The notes beneath the pieces were generated by a model. The model was not told the DNA's origin and did no database searches. It worked only from the letters and a program-made list of their open reading frames with translations. This document shows positions 8,633 to 17,823 of a stretch of 64,000 bases of DNA, piece by piece. The position numbers and the translations under genes are program-made. Position 1 is the stretch's first letter, and each line of letters opens with the position of its first letter. The DNA comes from Candidatus Competibacteraceae bacterium (lineage in GTDB: Bacteria; Bacteroidota; Bacteroidia; CAIKAF01), in the NCBI GenBank assembly GCA_014879445.1, contig JACSSC010000024.1:62001-126000 (forward strand). Direction: 5' to 3'.

Positions 8633-8640
8633 TATTTTTG
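8633..8640 (+). promoter_or_regulatory. Candidate -7 promoter element for porE
   Basis: TATTTTTG matches TAnnTTTG about 80 nt before the ATG at 8723, giving a fairly long A+T-rich leader. No clear -33 element. Confidence 0.35.
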
Positions 8641-8722
8641 CAACGCTTTGTAATAATATTGTTTAATCAAAAACTTTATTACTTTAGCATATTATTTTGG
8701 AATTAACCAACTAATAAAAAGT

Positions 8723-10762
8723 ATGAATTTGAAAAAGTTTATCGCATTCGGTTTGTTTTTATCCCTTTCAGGATATTCTGGATGGACACAATGCAATACT
8801 TCTGCTACCAATAAGGCAGATTATGCATATAATACCAACTCTTTTTATCAGGCCATTGAGCTATATACCAAGGCGTTAGGTAAGTCAAAGAAAGACAAAG
8901 ATTTGAAGTTTTGTATTAATTTTTCAATAGCGAAATGTTATCTGAAACTTAATGAATACAAAAAAGCAGAGGCGCAATTCAAGAAAATTATGAAGGGCGA
9001 AATATCAGAACCAATTGCATACTACCATTATGGAATGATGTTAAAAAATCAGGGAAGATATGAAGAAGCCAAGTTGCAGTTTGAGAAGTATGTGCAGAAA
9101 ATTCCAGACGATTATAAAGGGAAATCGGCTTTGGAGTCATGCGAAAATGCCATTAAATGGATAAAAGACCCAACTTGTTATCAATTGGAGAATGTAAAAG
9201 CATTTAATACTAAAGAGTGGGAATTTTCACCTATTTATGCCAACAAAAAACAAACCCAGTTGTATTTTACATCCAATCGCGCCAATTCTTTAGGTAAAGA
9301 AAATATCATATGGGGATTTAAAAATGAGGATTTATGGGTTTCCAATAAGGATAAAACCGGTAAATGGTCAACACCTGCAGGTGTGCCTGTATTGAGTACT
9401 CAGTTTAGTGAAGGAGCCGGAGTTTTTGATGCCAAGTACAGCACTTTGTATTTTACTCGCTGTTTTGGGGATAAGAAAAACGGCTCTGGTTGTCAGATTT
9501 ACAGCGCCCGTCGTCAGGGGCCTGATAAATGGAATGAGCCCGTTAAATTGGAATTGGCCCCAGATTCATTTACGACAGGACACCCCGCATTGACGGTTGA
9601 TGGCAAATTCCTTATATTCTCTTCCAATATGCCCGGAGGTGAAGGAGGGATGGACTTGTGGATTGCCGAATATAATAAGAAAGAAAAAACTTTTACAAAT
9701 CCCAAAAACTTGGGTCCTAAGATTAATTCATTCTTTGAGGAAGTTTATCCTCATGTCAAAGAAGATGGCAAATTATACTTTTCTTCCAACCGGCCCGAAG
9801 GAATGGGAGGACTGGATATTTATAAATGTGATGTAACGGCACCCCAACAATGGGCAAAACCCGAAAACATGATGTACCCAATGAACTCTGAAGGAGACGA
9901 TTTTGGTATTGTATTCGAAAAAGGCAAAGAAGCCGGTTTTATTACATCAAACAGACGAGGCGGTAAAGGTTATGATGATATTTATGCGTTCTCTATCCCT
10001 AAAGCTATCATTACACTTAGCGGAACGGTTCGCGATAAAGATACCAAAGCGGTTATTCCTGATGCTACTATTACTTTGGAGGATTCGCAAGGTAATAAGT
10101 TTGAAACAAAAACCGATGCAACAGGATATTACAGAAAGGATATTCCTTTTGGTGCCGCATACGATATGACTGCCAGCAAGAAGGATTATTATAATGATGT
10201 GAATCGTGCTTCATCTATGGGCTTGGATCCATTGAAAACTTGCAAAGATACTAATATCATTGCCGACTTTTTGCTCAAAACACAAAAAGTGGATTTGGAA
10301 TTTGAAATACAATTCGTTTTTGATAAAGCAGAATGGTTTCAGGAATACAATGATACTTTGAATAAGATTATTGTGATATTGAAAGACAATCCTACAATGA
10401 TTGCTGAATTGGGAGCGCATACCGATGCTCGTGGTAGTGATAAGTATAACCAGGATTTATCCCAACGTCGTGCAGATGCTGTAGTAAAATATTTAGTGGA
10501 TAATGGTATTGAAAAAGAACGCCTGCAAGCCAAAGGATATGGTGAATCTGAGCCACGTAAGCTTCAGCGTGATATGAAAGGTGCTGAGTCCGGATTCATC
10601 TTTACTAAAGACACGCAACTTACCGAAGAGTATATCAATAACCTGAAGAAAGAAGAAAACGGTGAAAAGAAGTTTGAAGATGCGCATCGTTTGAATCGCC
10701 GTGTTACGGTGAAGAAAATTAGCGATAACTTTAAACCAAAGAAAGAAAAAGAAGAAGAATAG
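8723..10762 (+). CDS. porE: PorE-like type IX secretion system protein: TPR, WD40-like (PD40), regulatory sandwich and OmpA domains
   Basis: The 679-residue protein has the domain order and length of Porphyromonas PorE. There is a signal peptide (about 1-22), TPR repeats (about 25-150), a PD40/WD40-like propeller (about 160-430, with repeated LYFTSNR and LIFSSNMPGG blades), a carboxypeptidase-regulatory-like domain (about 432-520) and a C-terminal OmpA peptidoglycan-binding domain. The last has GAHTDARGSDKYN and LSQRRADAV, keeping the diaminopimelate-binding Asp and Arg. In T9SS, PorE is thought to tether the secretion machinery to peptidoglycan. Cys24 is present but no good lipobox precedes it. 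A rho-independent terminator follows. Other OmpA proteins in this phylum share the architecture, so the symbol is probable, not certain. Confidence 0.82.
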   Translation: MNLKKFIAFGLFLSLSGYSGWTQCNTSATNKADYAYNTNSFYQAIELYTKALGKSKKDKDLKFCINFSIAKCYLKLNEYKKAEAQFKKIMKGEISEPIAYYHYGMMLKNQGRYEEAKLQFEKYVQKIPDDYKGKSALESCENAIKWIKDPTCYQLENVKAFNTKEWEFSPIYANKKQTQLYFTSNRANSLGKENIIWGFKNEDLWVSNKDKTGKWSTPAGVPVLSTQFSEGAGVFDAKYSTLYFTRCFGDKKNGSGCQIYSARRQGPDKWNEPVKLELAPDSFTTGHPALTVDGKFLIFSSNMPGGEGGMDLWIAEYNKKEKTFTNPKNLGPKINSFFEEVYPHVKEDGKLYFSSNRPEGMGGLDIYKCDVTAPQQWAKPENMMYPMNSEGDDFGIVFEKGKEAGFITSNRRGGKGYDDIYAFSIPKAIITLSGTVRDKDTKAVIPDATITLEDSQGNKFETKTDATGYYRKDIPFGAAYDMTASKKDYYNDVNRASSMGLDPLKTCKDTNIIADFLLKTQKVDLEFEIQFVFDKAEWFQEYNDTLNKIIVILKDNPTMIAELGAHTDARGSDKYNQDLSQRRADAVVKYLVDNGIEKERLQAKGYGESEPRKLQRDMKGAESGFIFTKDTQLTEEYINNLKKEENGEKKFEDAHRLNRRVTVKKISDNFKPKKEKEEE

Positions 10763-10780
10763 CAAGCTTAACACAATCAT

Positions 10781-10817
10781 AAGAGCATTCTGTCTAGCTA
10801 GCGGGATGCTCTTTTTT
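10781..10817 (+). terminator. Rho-independent terminator of porE
   Basis: AAGAGCAT (10781-10788) pairs with ATGCTCTT (10806-10813), extended by a wobble pair and a C-G pair, and runs into a T-tract ending at 10817. It lies 18 nt past the porE stop. Confidence 0.8.
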
Positions 10818-10836
10818 ATTTATTGATTTAGCCAAC

Positions 10837-12000
10837 ATGAATACTAAATACGAAAAACGTGGTGTATCGGCTGATAAGTCGGAAGTGCATCAGGCCATAC
10901 AAAATCTAGATAAAGGTATTTTCCCTAATGCTTTTTGCAAAATACTCCCCGACCTGGTTGCCAACGATGCATTATATTGTAATGTAATGCATGCTGATAC
11001 TGCCGGCACTAAAACTTCATTGGCTTATATCTATTGGAAAGAAACAGGCGACAATAGCGTATGGAAAGGGATTATACAAGACGCCATTGTCATGAATTTG
11101 GATGATATGGCTTGTGCCGGTATCACAAATGATATTATTCTATCAAGTACCATTGGCCGAAATAAGAATCTTATTCCGGGTGATGTTCTTTCATTTTTAA
11201 TTGAAGGTACCCAGGATTTTATTCAAAAAATGCAGAATCATGGAGTTTCAATTGTGCTTTCAGGTGGTGAAACTGCTGATGTAGGCGATATAGTAAGAAC
11301 ATTAGATGTCGGATTTACTGCATTCGCTCGTCTTCCAAGAAAAGATATTATTGATATACAAATTCATCCCGGTGATGTGATTATTGGCTTTGCTTCGTAT
11401 GGCAAATCCGTTTATGAGGATGCATATAATGGAGGGATGGGTAGCAACGGTTTGACCTCTGCACGGCATGATGTTTTTGCTCATGAATACTATAGCAAGT
11501 ATCCAGAAAGTTTTGATCCGGCTACTGATGAATCGCTGGTGTATGCAGGGAATATTAAACTAACGGATATCGAACCTGAAACAGGTCTTACTTATGGCAA
11601 ATTAGTGCTTTCACCTACTCGAACTTATCTTCCTTTAATTCAGCAGATACTACGGCAACACAGATCTGACATTCATGGCATCATCCATTGTACGGGCGGC
11701 GCTCAAACCAAAGTCATGAAATTTGTATCTGGATTACACGTCATCAAAGATCAGCTTCTTCCTATTCCTCCTTTGTTCAAAACCATAATGCAGCAATCAG
11801 GTACAGCACCTGAGGAGCTTTACAAAGTATTTAATATGGGGCACCGTTTGGAGGTTTATACATCTGAAAACATGGCTGCATCCATCATCGAAATAGCTCG
11901 CAATCTAGGAATTGAAGCACAGATTATTGGACGCTGCGAAGCAAGTAATTCAAACAAGTTGACCATCTCTTCCGAGTTGGGCACTTTTGTATATCAATAA
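10837..12000 (+). CDS. purM: Phosphoribosylformylglycinamidine cyclo-ligase (AIR synthase)
   Basis: The 387-residue protein belongs to the PurM/PurL ATP-binding family in the form usual for Bacteroidota. Residues about 45-130 hold HADTAGTKTSLAYIYWKE and VMNLDDMACAG, typical of the AIR synthase N-terminal domain. The central glycine motif is LSGGETADVGD (about residues 142-152). The C-terminal domain has ETGLTYGKLVLSPTRTYL and IHCTGGAQTKV. It converts formylglycinamidine ribotide plus ATP to aminoimidazole ribotide, the fifth step of purine synthesis. It starts 19 nt after the porE terminator and runs 9 nt ahead of prfA, with which it likely forms an operon. Confidence 0.92.
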   Translation: MNTKYEKRGVSADKSEVHQAIQNLDKGIFPNAFCKILPDLVANDALYCNVMHADTAGTKTSLAYIYWKETGDNSVWKGIIQDAIVMNLDDMACAGITNDIILSSTIGRNKNLIPGDVLSFLIEGTQDFIQKMQNHGVSIVLSGGETADVGDIVRTLDVGFTAFARLPRKDIIDIQIHPGDVIIGFASYGKSVYEDAYNGGMGSNGLTSARHDVFAHEYYSKYPESFDPATDESLVYAGNIKLTDIEPETGLTYGKLVLSPTRTYLPLIQQILRQHRSDIHGIIHCTGGAQTKVMKFVSGLHVIKDQLLPIPPLFKTIMQQSGTAPEELYKVFNMGHRLEVYTSENMAASIIEIARNLGIEAQIIGRCEASNSNKLTISSELGTFVYQ

Positions 12001-12009
12001 GAAAAGATT

Positions 12010-13083
12010 ATGTTGGAGAAGTTGTCATTGATTTACCAGCGTTGGCTTGATTTAGGCGAGCAATTGTCAGATCCCGGACTGGTTGCAGATGTGAAGAATT
12101 ATGTCAAGGTGAATAAAGAGTACAAAGACCTGATGCCAATAGTGGATGCCTTTAAAAAATATCAATTATTGTGTGCAAATATTGATTCTGCAAAAAAAGT
12201 ACTTGAAGCCGAGAAAGATGAGGAGTTTAGGGCTTTAGCCAAAATGGAGTTGGATGAATTGGAGCCCGAAAAAGAAGAAATGGAAGAAAACATTCGTATT
12301 CTACTTATTCCTAAAGATCCGCAAGATAGCAAGAACGCCATACTCGAAATTCGTGCAGGCACAGGGGGAGATGAGGCCTCAATTTTTGCCGGCGACTTAT
12401 TGAGAATGTATTTGAAATATGCCGAAAGAAAAGGTTGGAGTTCAAATATTCTCACCGAGAGCGAAGGCACTGTGGGCGGCTATAAAGAAGTTGTGGTAGA
12501 GGTGAATGGTGAAGATGTATATGGCACATTAAAATTTGAGAGTGGAGTGCATAGGGTACAACGTGTGCCTGATACGGAAGCCAGTGGTCGCGTTCATACT
12601 AGTGCAGCAACTGTAGCTGTTTTGCCTGAGGCCGAAGAAGTGGATTTTGAACTTCGTGATGCAGATGTAAAAATGGATACTGCTCGAAGTGGCGGGGCAG
12701 GCGGACAAAACGTAAATAAAGTAGAAACGAAAGTAATTCTGACTCATATTCCATCCGGCACGGTTGTGATGTGTCAAACGGAACGAACACAGCTTAAAAA
12801 TCGTGAAAAAGCTATGAATATGCTGCGTACTAAATTGTATGAAGAAGAAGTTCGCAAACATGAGGAAGCGATTGCAAGCAAGCGCAAAACCTTAGTGAGT
12901 ACAGGCGATCGCAGTGCCAAAATTCGTACTTATAATTATCCACAAGGTCGTGTTACTGATCATCGTATAGGCCTTACTGTTTATAATTTGCCGGATGTAA
13001 TCAATGGTCATCTTGATGAGTTTATCGAACAGCTACAATTTGCTGAAAATGCTGAAAAGATGAAAGAAGGAAATCTTGTATGA
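12010..13083 (+). CDS. prfA: Peptide chain release factor 1
   Basis: The 357-residue protein is standard length for RF1. It has the N-terminal coiled region, the domain 2 sequence [18 protein letters not shown], in which PDT occupies the position of the stop-codon-reading PxT tripeptide, and the universal GGQ motif in [10 protein letters not shown] at about residues 231-233. The C-terminal [19 protein letters not shown] is also typical. It recognises UAA and UAG in the ribosomal A site and triggers peptidyl-tRNA hydrolysis. It follows purM by 9 nt and ends 5 nt from a convergent permease gene. Confidence 0.97.
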   Translation: MLEKLSLIYQRWLDLGEQLSDPGLVADVKNYVKVNKEYKDLMPIVDAFKKYQLLCANIDSAKKVLEAEKDEEFRALAKMELDELEPEKEEMEENIRILLIPKDPQDSKNAILEIRAGTGGDEASIFAGDLLRMYLKYAERKGWSSNILTESEGTVGGYKEVVVEVNGEDVYGTLKFESGVHRVQRVPDTEASGRVHTSAATVAVLPEAEEVDFELRDADVKMDTARSGGAGGQNVNKVETKVILTHIPSGTVVMCQTERTQLKNREKAMNMLRTKLYEEEVRKHEEAIASKRKTLVSTGDRSAKIRTYNYPQGRVTDHRIGLTVYNLPDVINGHLDEFIEQLQFAENAEKMKEGNLV

Positions 13084-13088
13084 TATGG

Positions 13089-14171
13089 CTAACGTCTGAT
13101 TCGTGGATCCATTACTCCATACAGTAAATCAACCAATAGATTAATCAGTACAAACATAGTGGCAATGGTTAGTATGCTTCCCATCACTACTGGATAATCA
13201 AGTTTTTGTAATCCATTTACCATTTCACGACCTAATCCGCGCCATCCAAAAATGTATTCAACAAAAACGGCTCCTGCTAACAAACTACCCAACCATCCTG
13301 ATATTGCTGTTATAACAGGATTTAATGCATTTCTCAATGCATGTTTTAAAATAACAGAGATGGTTCCCAATCCCTTGGATCGTGCTGTGCGTATGTAGTC
13401 ACTCGACATTACATCATATAGGTTGTTACGGGTTAATTGCATGATGACGGCTAGTGGTCGTATGCCTAAAGTAACAGATGGCAAAATCAAATTTTTTAGC
13501 ACAATATTACTTTGACCTGTGTAATCGTCAATAACAAATAAATTACCCCAAGGGTTTAATCCTGTGTGTGCATGCCAAACATATCCAAAAAGCCAACTAA
13601 ATACAATGGCTATAAAAAATGAGGGAAGCGACATACCTAAAGTGCTGATGAATAATAGAAATTTATCAGGCCAACGACCATAGGTCCAAGTTGATACAAT
13701 GCCAAAAAAAATACCCAATATGGAAGCCAAAATCATGGCACTAAGAGCCAAAATGAGTGTGCCGGGAAGACATTGCAACAGTGTGCTTCCTACGAGTGCT
13801 TGTGTTTGGTAGCTTCTACGCAAATAAGGGGCTTTCAAAAAAAATCCTTCTTGATTCCCGATTGGAATAATTCGGAATCCATGATATGAATCTGGCTTGA
13901 AATATAAATTGCTGTTGGGTGAATGACTATGATAAGCTAAAGGAGAAAGGTCGTTTAGATATAATGCTAATTGTATTAGTACCGGCTTGTTCATGTGGTA
14001 CTCATCACGAATGCGTTCAATTTCTGCCGCTGATGTATTTTGACCAGTCATCTCATAGATGGCCTGATTGTTATTGTTGAGGTAAGTAAAAAATAAGAGA
14101 CCAAGTATGATTGCTATTCCTGCTAATACCAAAATGCCATAACCAACCCGATGTAAAAAATATCGGATCAT
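13089..14171 (-). CDS. ABC transporter permease, DppB/OppB type
   Basis: Start chosen at the ATG at 14171 (MIRYFLHRVGYGILVLAGI), which begins the first membrane helix; the frame is open further upstream but only into the preceding gene. About 360 residues include six membrane segments and the inner-membrane permease EAA loop (SDYIRTARSKGLGTISVI followed by HALRNALNPVI), ending in DPRIRR as in DppB-like permeases. The family imports peptides or nickel with a partner permease, two ATPases and a binding protein. None of those is adjacent, so this is an orphan subunit here. A long periplasmic loop (about residues 35-115) separates helix 1 from helix 2. Confidence 0.9.
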   Translation of the reverse strand: MIRYFLHRVGYGILVLAGIAIILGLLFFTYLNNNNQAIYEMTGQNTSAAEIERIRDEYHMNKPVLIQLALYLNDLSPLAYHSHSPNSNLYFKPDSYHGFRIIPIGNQEGFFLKAPYLRRSYQTQALVGSTLLQCLPGTLILALSAMILASILGIFFGIVSTWTYGRWPDKFLLFISTLGMSLPSFFIAIVFSWLFGYVWHAHTGLNPWGNLFVIDDYTGQSNIVLKNLILPSVTLGIRPLAVIMQLTRNNLYDVMSSDYIRTARSKGLGTISVILKHALRNALNPVITAISGWLGSLLAGAVFVEYIFGWRGLGREMVNGLQKLDYPVVMGSILTIATMFVLINLLVDLLYGVMDPRIRR

Positions 14172-14173
14172 GT

Positions 14174-15610
14174 TTATTTTAGATATCGCGTTTTTATTTG
14201 ATCTAATGTGGGAATGTCGTTGTAGTGCCATTTTCCTACAACTATTCCGTTATGCAGTAATACCAAACCTGGATTGCTCCTGACTATTGTTTTTAATGCT
14301 TTCTCATCGTTAAAGTAAAAACGGAAAAGATTTTGATTAGCATGCCTGAAATCTTCTATCATTTCTGCTGATGATGAGGTACCACCTACAAACATGATTT
14401 GTTTTGATAATGCGTATTCAGAAATTTGATTGATGCGATCCATGTTTTTAAGCGATGTTTTCTTAAGGTCTGGAGCAACTAAGAGAAATGCATAACCCGA
14501 ATTTGAAAATAAGGAATCAGCAATATTTTCGCCAGTTTCTGGATCTTCCAAACTCATGTCCTTTATTTTGGGTTCAACAGCGGCTTCAATAACGCGTTTA
14601 TCTTGCTTGTAAAATAAGTGCGTGGCTTCAAAAGTACTATCTAGCCACGACCAGTCATCAGTTGAATGTCGAACTTCTGCACACGACTCCTTATTCAGGT
14701 AAACCATTTCAATAATGGCATTTTCGGGCTTGCCTACACGAAGTTCACGCGTTTGATTCCCTATGCGCCATGGGCGATAGTCCCTAATCGAAAGGTGCTC
14801 GATGCAATGCATGGCAAATATGGATGAACCAAGTGTAATTAATAACAACAATAATAATTCTTGCACAACGGCTCGCATCTTAATGGATGCTAGAAAACGA
14901 ATTCCTAAAAACGCTGCATGAAAATAAATAGGGAATAGCCATTTGAATTGCAACACACACAACGCTATCATTAATACTAATGAAATCGCACTAATAATAT
15001 ATTCATATGTGTTGAGTGGCGAACCTTTGATTTTTTTTCGTGCAAAAAAGATAGGCAAAATAAAAACGAGCAGAAAAATATCCTTGCTAAAGGATTGCCA
15101 GGGTGTAAGTTTTAATGCATCGCCAAAACAGCCACAGTCGGTAACTTTATTAAAATATGCTGAATAGAACGTGAGAAAAGTGAAGAAGATAATCATGAGT
15201 ATAAGTATCCAACTTACCATCCTCATTTGAAAGCCCATCACAGTAAACAATCCCAACACAATTTCAATCACACATATAAAAATAGCCAACAGCAAAGCAT
15301 GTTTGGATAGATACATAAATACATCTACCAGCGTTCGTTTAAAAAAACCTAATTCTGCTCGTGGAATTACTTCTTGTGTGTATTCCTTTTTGAATTGTAG
15401 CTTGCTAAAACAGGGCGATTGTTTTATGGCCTCGTCAATTTCTTGGGGTACTTCTGTCTTTTTACTTCCCATTTCTGTACTGAATACCACAAAGTATTCT
15501 TCCAATTTATATGCAAATCCATGAGGGTCGTTTGCTTTAATCAGACCGGAAATAACGAAAAGTGTGCCTACGATAATTCTTGAGATACCCGTTAGTGTTT
15601 TCATCTGCAT
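14174..15610 (-). CDS. BT_3928-like membrane protein: DoxX/MauE domain fused to a thioredoxin-like domain
   Basis: The 478-residue protein has an N-terminal DoxX/MauE-like membrane domain (four helices, about residues 1-190, starting GISRIIVGTLFVISGLIKANDP). A further set of helices follows (about 195-275) and then a soluble C-terminal domain (about 280-478). This pattern is found in a family annotated BT_3928 in Bacteroidota. No CxxC redox motif is visible in the C-terminal part, so thiol chemistry is uncertain. Alternative start at 15604. The stop is 2 nt before the downstream permease start, indicating a two-gene operon. Confidence 0.82.
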   Translation of the reverse strand: MQMKTLTGISRIIVGTLFVISGLIKANDPHGFAYKLEEYFVVFSTEMGSKKTEVPQEIDEAIKQSPCFSKLQFKKEYTQEVIPRAELGFFKRTLVDVFMYLSKHALLLAIFICVIEIVLGLFTVMGFQMRMVSWILILMIIFFTFLTFYSAYFNKVTDCGCFGDALKLTPWQSFSKDIFLLVFILPIFFARKKIKGSPLNTYEYIISAISLVLMIALCVLQFKWLFPIYFHAAFLGIRFLASIKMRAVVQELLLLLLITLGSSIFAMHCIEHLSIRDYRPWRIGNQTRELRVGKPENAIIEMVYLNKESCAEVRHSTDDWSWLDSTFEATHLFYKQDKRVIEAAVEPKIKDMSLEDPETGENIADSLFSNSGYAFLLVAPDLKKTSLKNMDRINQISEYALSKQIMFVGGTSSSAEMIEDFRHANQNLFRFYFNDEKALKTIVRSNPGLVLLHNGIVVGKWHYNDIPTLDQIKTRYLK

Positions 15611-15620
15611 GAATTTGTTT

Positions 15621-15628
15621 CAAAAATA
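15621..15628 (-). promoter_or_regulatory. -7 promoter element for the DoxX-permease operon
   Basis: The minus strand reads TATTTTTG, a TAnnTTTG match 10 nt before the ATG at 15610. Confidence 0.4.
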
Positions 15629-15667
15629 CAAGAAAAATGTGAATAGAGTTGCTGCTTGCGCTTCATG

Positions 15668-16699
15668 TCAAAATTTATCTCTGATAATTTTCCCACTCCT
15701 TGTTGTCTGTAATTCGCTTATCTGCACAGATTCATGAATTTTTTTATGATGGTTAAACAGATTATTGATTTGATTTAATGTGAAACTATTAACATATTGA
15801 GTGCTTACAAGAACTATTTTTTCTCCAAATTTTTCATTTGATTTTGAAGAAATATAGAATGTGTTTTCAGCTAACAACCCTGCTTGAACAATTGCATATT
15901 CCATTTGTTCGGGATGAATTTTTATGCCTCCTGAATTGATTACATTATCAGCTCTGCCAAGCCACTCAAATGATGAAGGGGTAATCAGTTTTATCATATC
16001 ATTGGTTACAATACAATGATTTTTTTCATTTATGATAAGACAACCTGCATCGTTGATAGAAAATCTGATTTCAGGATGAATGGAATGAAACGAATCCCAT
16101 TTTTCAGGGCAAAGTTTTTGAACTGCCACGTGTGTAAGGGTTTCTGTCATGCCGTATGTGGCATATATCTGATTCTGGAAATTTGAAATAGATTGCTTGA
16201 GTTTTGTATGAACCGGTCCTCCACCAAGTATTATTTTTGATATTTTATGAAGTTGATTGTTGAAATTGCAATCAAGTAGCGATTGGAATTGAGCAGGTGT
16301 AAATGCTGCAAATTCAAGTGTTGGATGTTGTGGTATTTCAGGACATAGTGTTGGAGCTATCGGTATTAAATTTGCACTAGATGCCCAAGCACGTGCAACC
16401 ATCATGCGACCGGCTACATATTGGCAAGGGAGTGCTAGTAATAAATTTGCATTCTTGTTAATCTTGAAGTAGTTATTTGTACGATTGGCTGCATGTAGTA
16501 TTTCTTCTTTTTTGAAATATATTTCTTTGGGCGTTCCAGTTGATCCGGATGTTTGAAACATAATAGGATGGCTCTGTGGCATGGTTAACCATGCGGCAAA
16601 GTAATATAAATCTTTTTCCCAACCATATGCGTGGTTGGACATCTCGGCCAATGTTTCGTATTGATATATCTTTCCCTTTATGCGAATAATTTTATGCAT
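15668..16699 (-). CDS. menE: o-Succinylbenzoate-CoA ligase (menaquinone synthesis), short form
   Basis: Start taken at ATG 16699, overlapping the end of menC by 8 nt; the frame extends upstream only into menC. The roughly 343-residue protein is an ANL-superfamily adenylating enzyme of the short Bacteroidota type. It has the P-loop-like SGSTGTPKEI, the adenylate motif YGMTET, the Asp/Gly segment LGRADNVINSGGIKIHPEQME and the C-terminal catalytic Lys region TRSGKIIRDKF. It activates o-succinylbenzoate with CoA and ATP. Adjacency to menC strongly supports the assignment over other acyl-CoA ligases. Confidence 0.92.
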   Translation of the reverse strand: MHKIIRIKGKIYQYETLAEMSNHAYGWEKDLYYFAAWLTMPQSHPIMFQTSGSTGTPKEIYFKKEEILHAANRTNNYFKINKNANLLLALPCQYVAGRMMVARAWASSANLIPIAPTLCPEIPQHPTLEFAAFTPAQFQSLLDCNFNNQLHKISKIILGGGPVHTKLKQSISNFQNQIYATYGMTETLTHVAVQKLCPEKWDSFHSIHPEIRFSINDAGCLIINEKNHCIVTNDMIKLITPSSFEWLGRADNVINSGGIKIHPEQMEYAIVQAGLLAENTFYISSKSNEKFGEKIVLVSTQYVNSFTLNQINNLFNHHKKIHESVQISELQTTRSGKIIRDKF

Positions 16700-17813
16700 C
16701 AGAGAGATTAATTTTCCACTTGTTGGCTGTATCGTATATGAGCATATCATTGTGCATGACTAACGGCGATTCAAAGTTGTTGTGAAAAAGTTTTCCTGTT
16801 CCCAGTCCTTGTGGCATCGGGTTTTGTAATGTGAATGTCCATTGAGCAATGGCATTTAATCCAATATTACTTTCAAGTGATGAGGTTATCCACCAACCGA
16901 TTGAGCGTTCTTCTGCTAACTCAATCCAATCACTACAATGCTGAAATCCTCCGGTTAATGATGGTTTAAGAATAATGTACGACGGGAGAATGGCATCCAG
17001 TATCTCGCTTTTTTCTTCGCGATTGTAGTTCCCAATCAATTCTTCATCTAATGCAATGGGTATCGGGCTTTGGCGGCAAATGTCGGCCATCAAATCCCAT
17101 TGCCCAGCGACAATGGGCTGTTCGATAGAATGAATTTGCAGAGGCGCCAAGCTTTCGAGCCGATCTAATGCTTCTGAAGAGTCAAATGCGCCATTGGCAT
17201 CTAAGCGCAATTCAATTTCGTCGTATCCGAAAGTATTTCTAAGCTCTTGCAGAATAGCTAACTCTTCTTCAAATTTCATACTCCCGATTTTCATCTTGAT
17301 GCACTTGAATCCTTGATTGATTTTTTCGTTAAGCTGGTCAATCATAAACTGTGGTGAACCCATCCAGATAAGCCCATTAATAGTGATTTGCTCATTCCCG
17401 TCGGTAAATTTTGATGGAAATAAAATACGTTTTCCTCCTCTCAGCAAATCAATCAATGCTTGTTCGAGGGCAAACCTTACTGACGGAAAGCACAAGTTAT
17501 CGTCGCTAAGCAAATTAGAGTATTGATTAATCCGTAAGCAAACATCAGATAAGTTCTTAACAGTCATCTGTGGCGTTTCAATACTGAGACCTGGCAATGG
17601 AGCACACTCACCTAGCCCGAAAATATCAGGTCGGTTGGTTTCATACACCCTCAATAACCATATTTGTCTTTCCAGCATAGTGCCTCTCGAAGTACGAGCA
17701 GGGTTAATAAATCGTAAAGTATATGGCGACCAACTTGCTGTCAAGTGTTCAAAATGCAAACTCCTGATGGTGTCAAAAATATCGGGAGAGTTATATTCCC
17801 ATCCGTGCATCAT
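16692..17813 (-). CDS. menC: o-Succinylbenzoate synthase
   Basis: The 373-residue enolase-superfamily enzyme has the capping-domain start PYTLRFINPARTSRG, the catalytic Lys motif KCIKMKIGS, metal-ligand Asp in RLDANGAFD, Glu in SIEQPI and Asp/Glu in ALDEELIG, and the second Lys in YIILKPSLTGG. It dehydrates SHCHC to o-succinylbenzoate in menaquinone synthesis. It begins 10 nt after gcvP and overlaps menE by 8 nt, so gcvP-menC-menE appear to be one transcript. The exact start (17813 or the next Met, 17810) is uncertain. Confidence 0.94.
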   Translation of the reverse strand: MMHGWEYNSPDIFDTIRSLHFEHLTASWSPYTLRFINPARTSRGTMLERQIWLLRVYETNRPDIFGLGECAPLPGLSIETPQMTVKNLSDVCLRINQYSNLLSDDNLCFPSVRFALEQALIDLLRGGKRILFPSKFTDGNEQITINGLIWMGSPQFMIDQLNEKINQGFKCIKMKIGSMKFEEELAILQELRNTFGYDEIELRLDANGAFDSSEALDRLESLAPLQIHSIEQPIVAGQWDLMADICRQSPIPIALDEELIGNYNREEKSEILDAILPSYIILKPSLTGGFQHCSDWIELAEERSIGWWITSSLESNIGLNAIAQWTFTLQNPMPQGLGTGKLFHNNFESPLVMHNDMLIYDTANKWKINLSDA

Positions 17814-17823
17814 ACAAATAGGT

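Noticed and set aside
12162-12861. Minus-strand frames of 63-110 codons
   Set aside because: They are antisense to prfA, which is unambiguous.
14172-14231. Upstream extension of the permease frame
   Set aside because: It overlaps the preceding gene and lacks a membrane-helix start; the helix begins at 14171.
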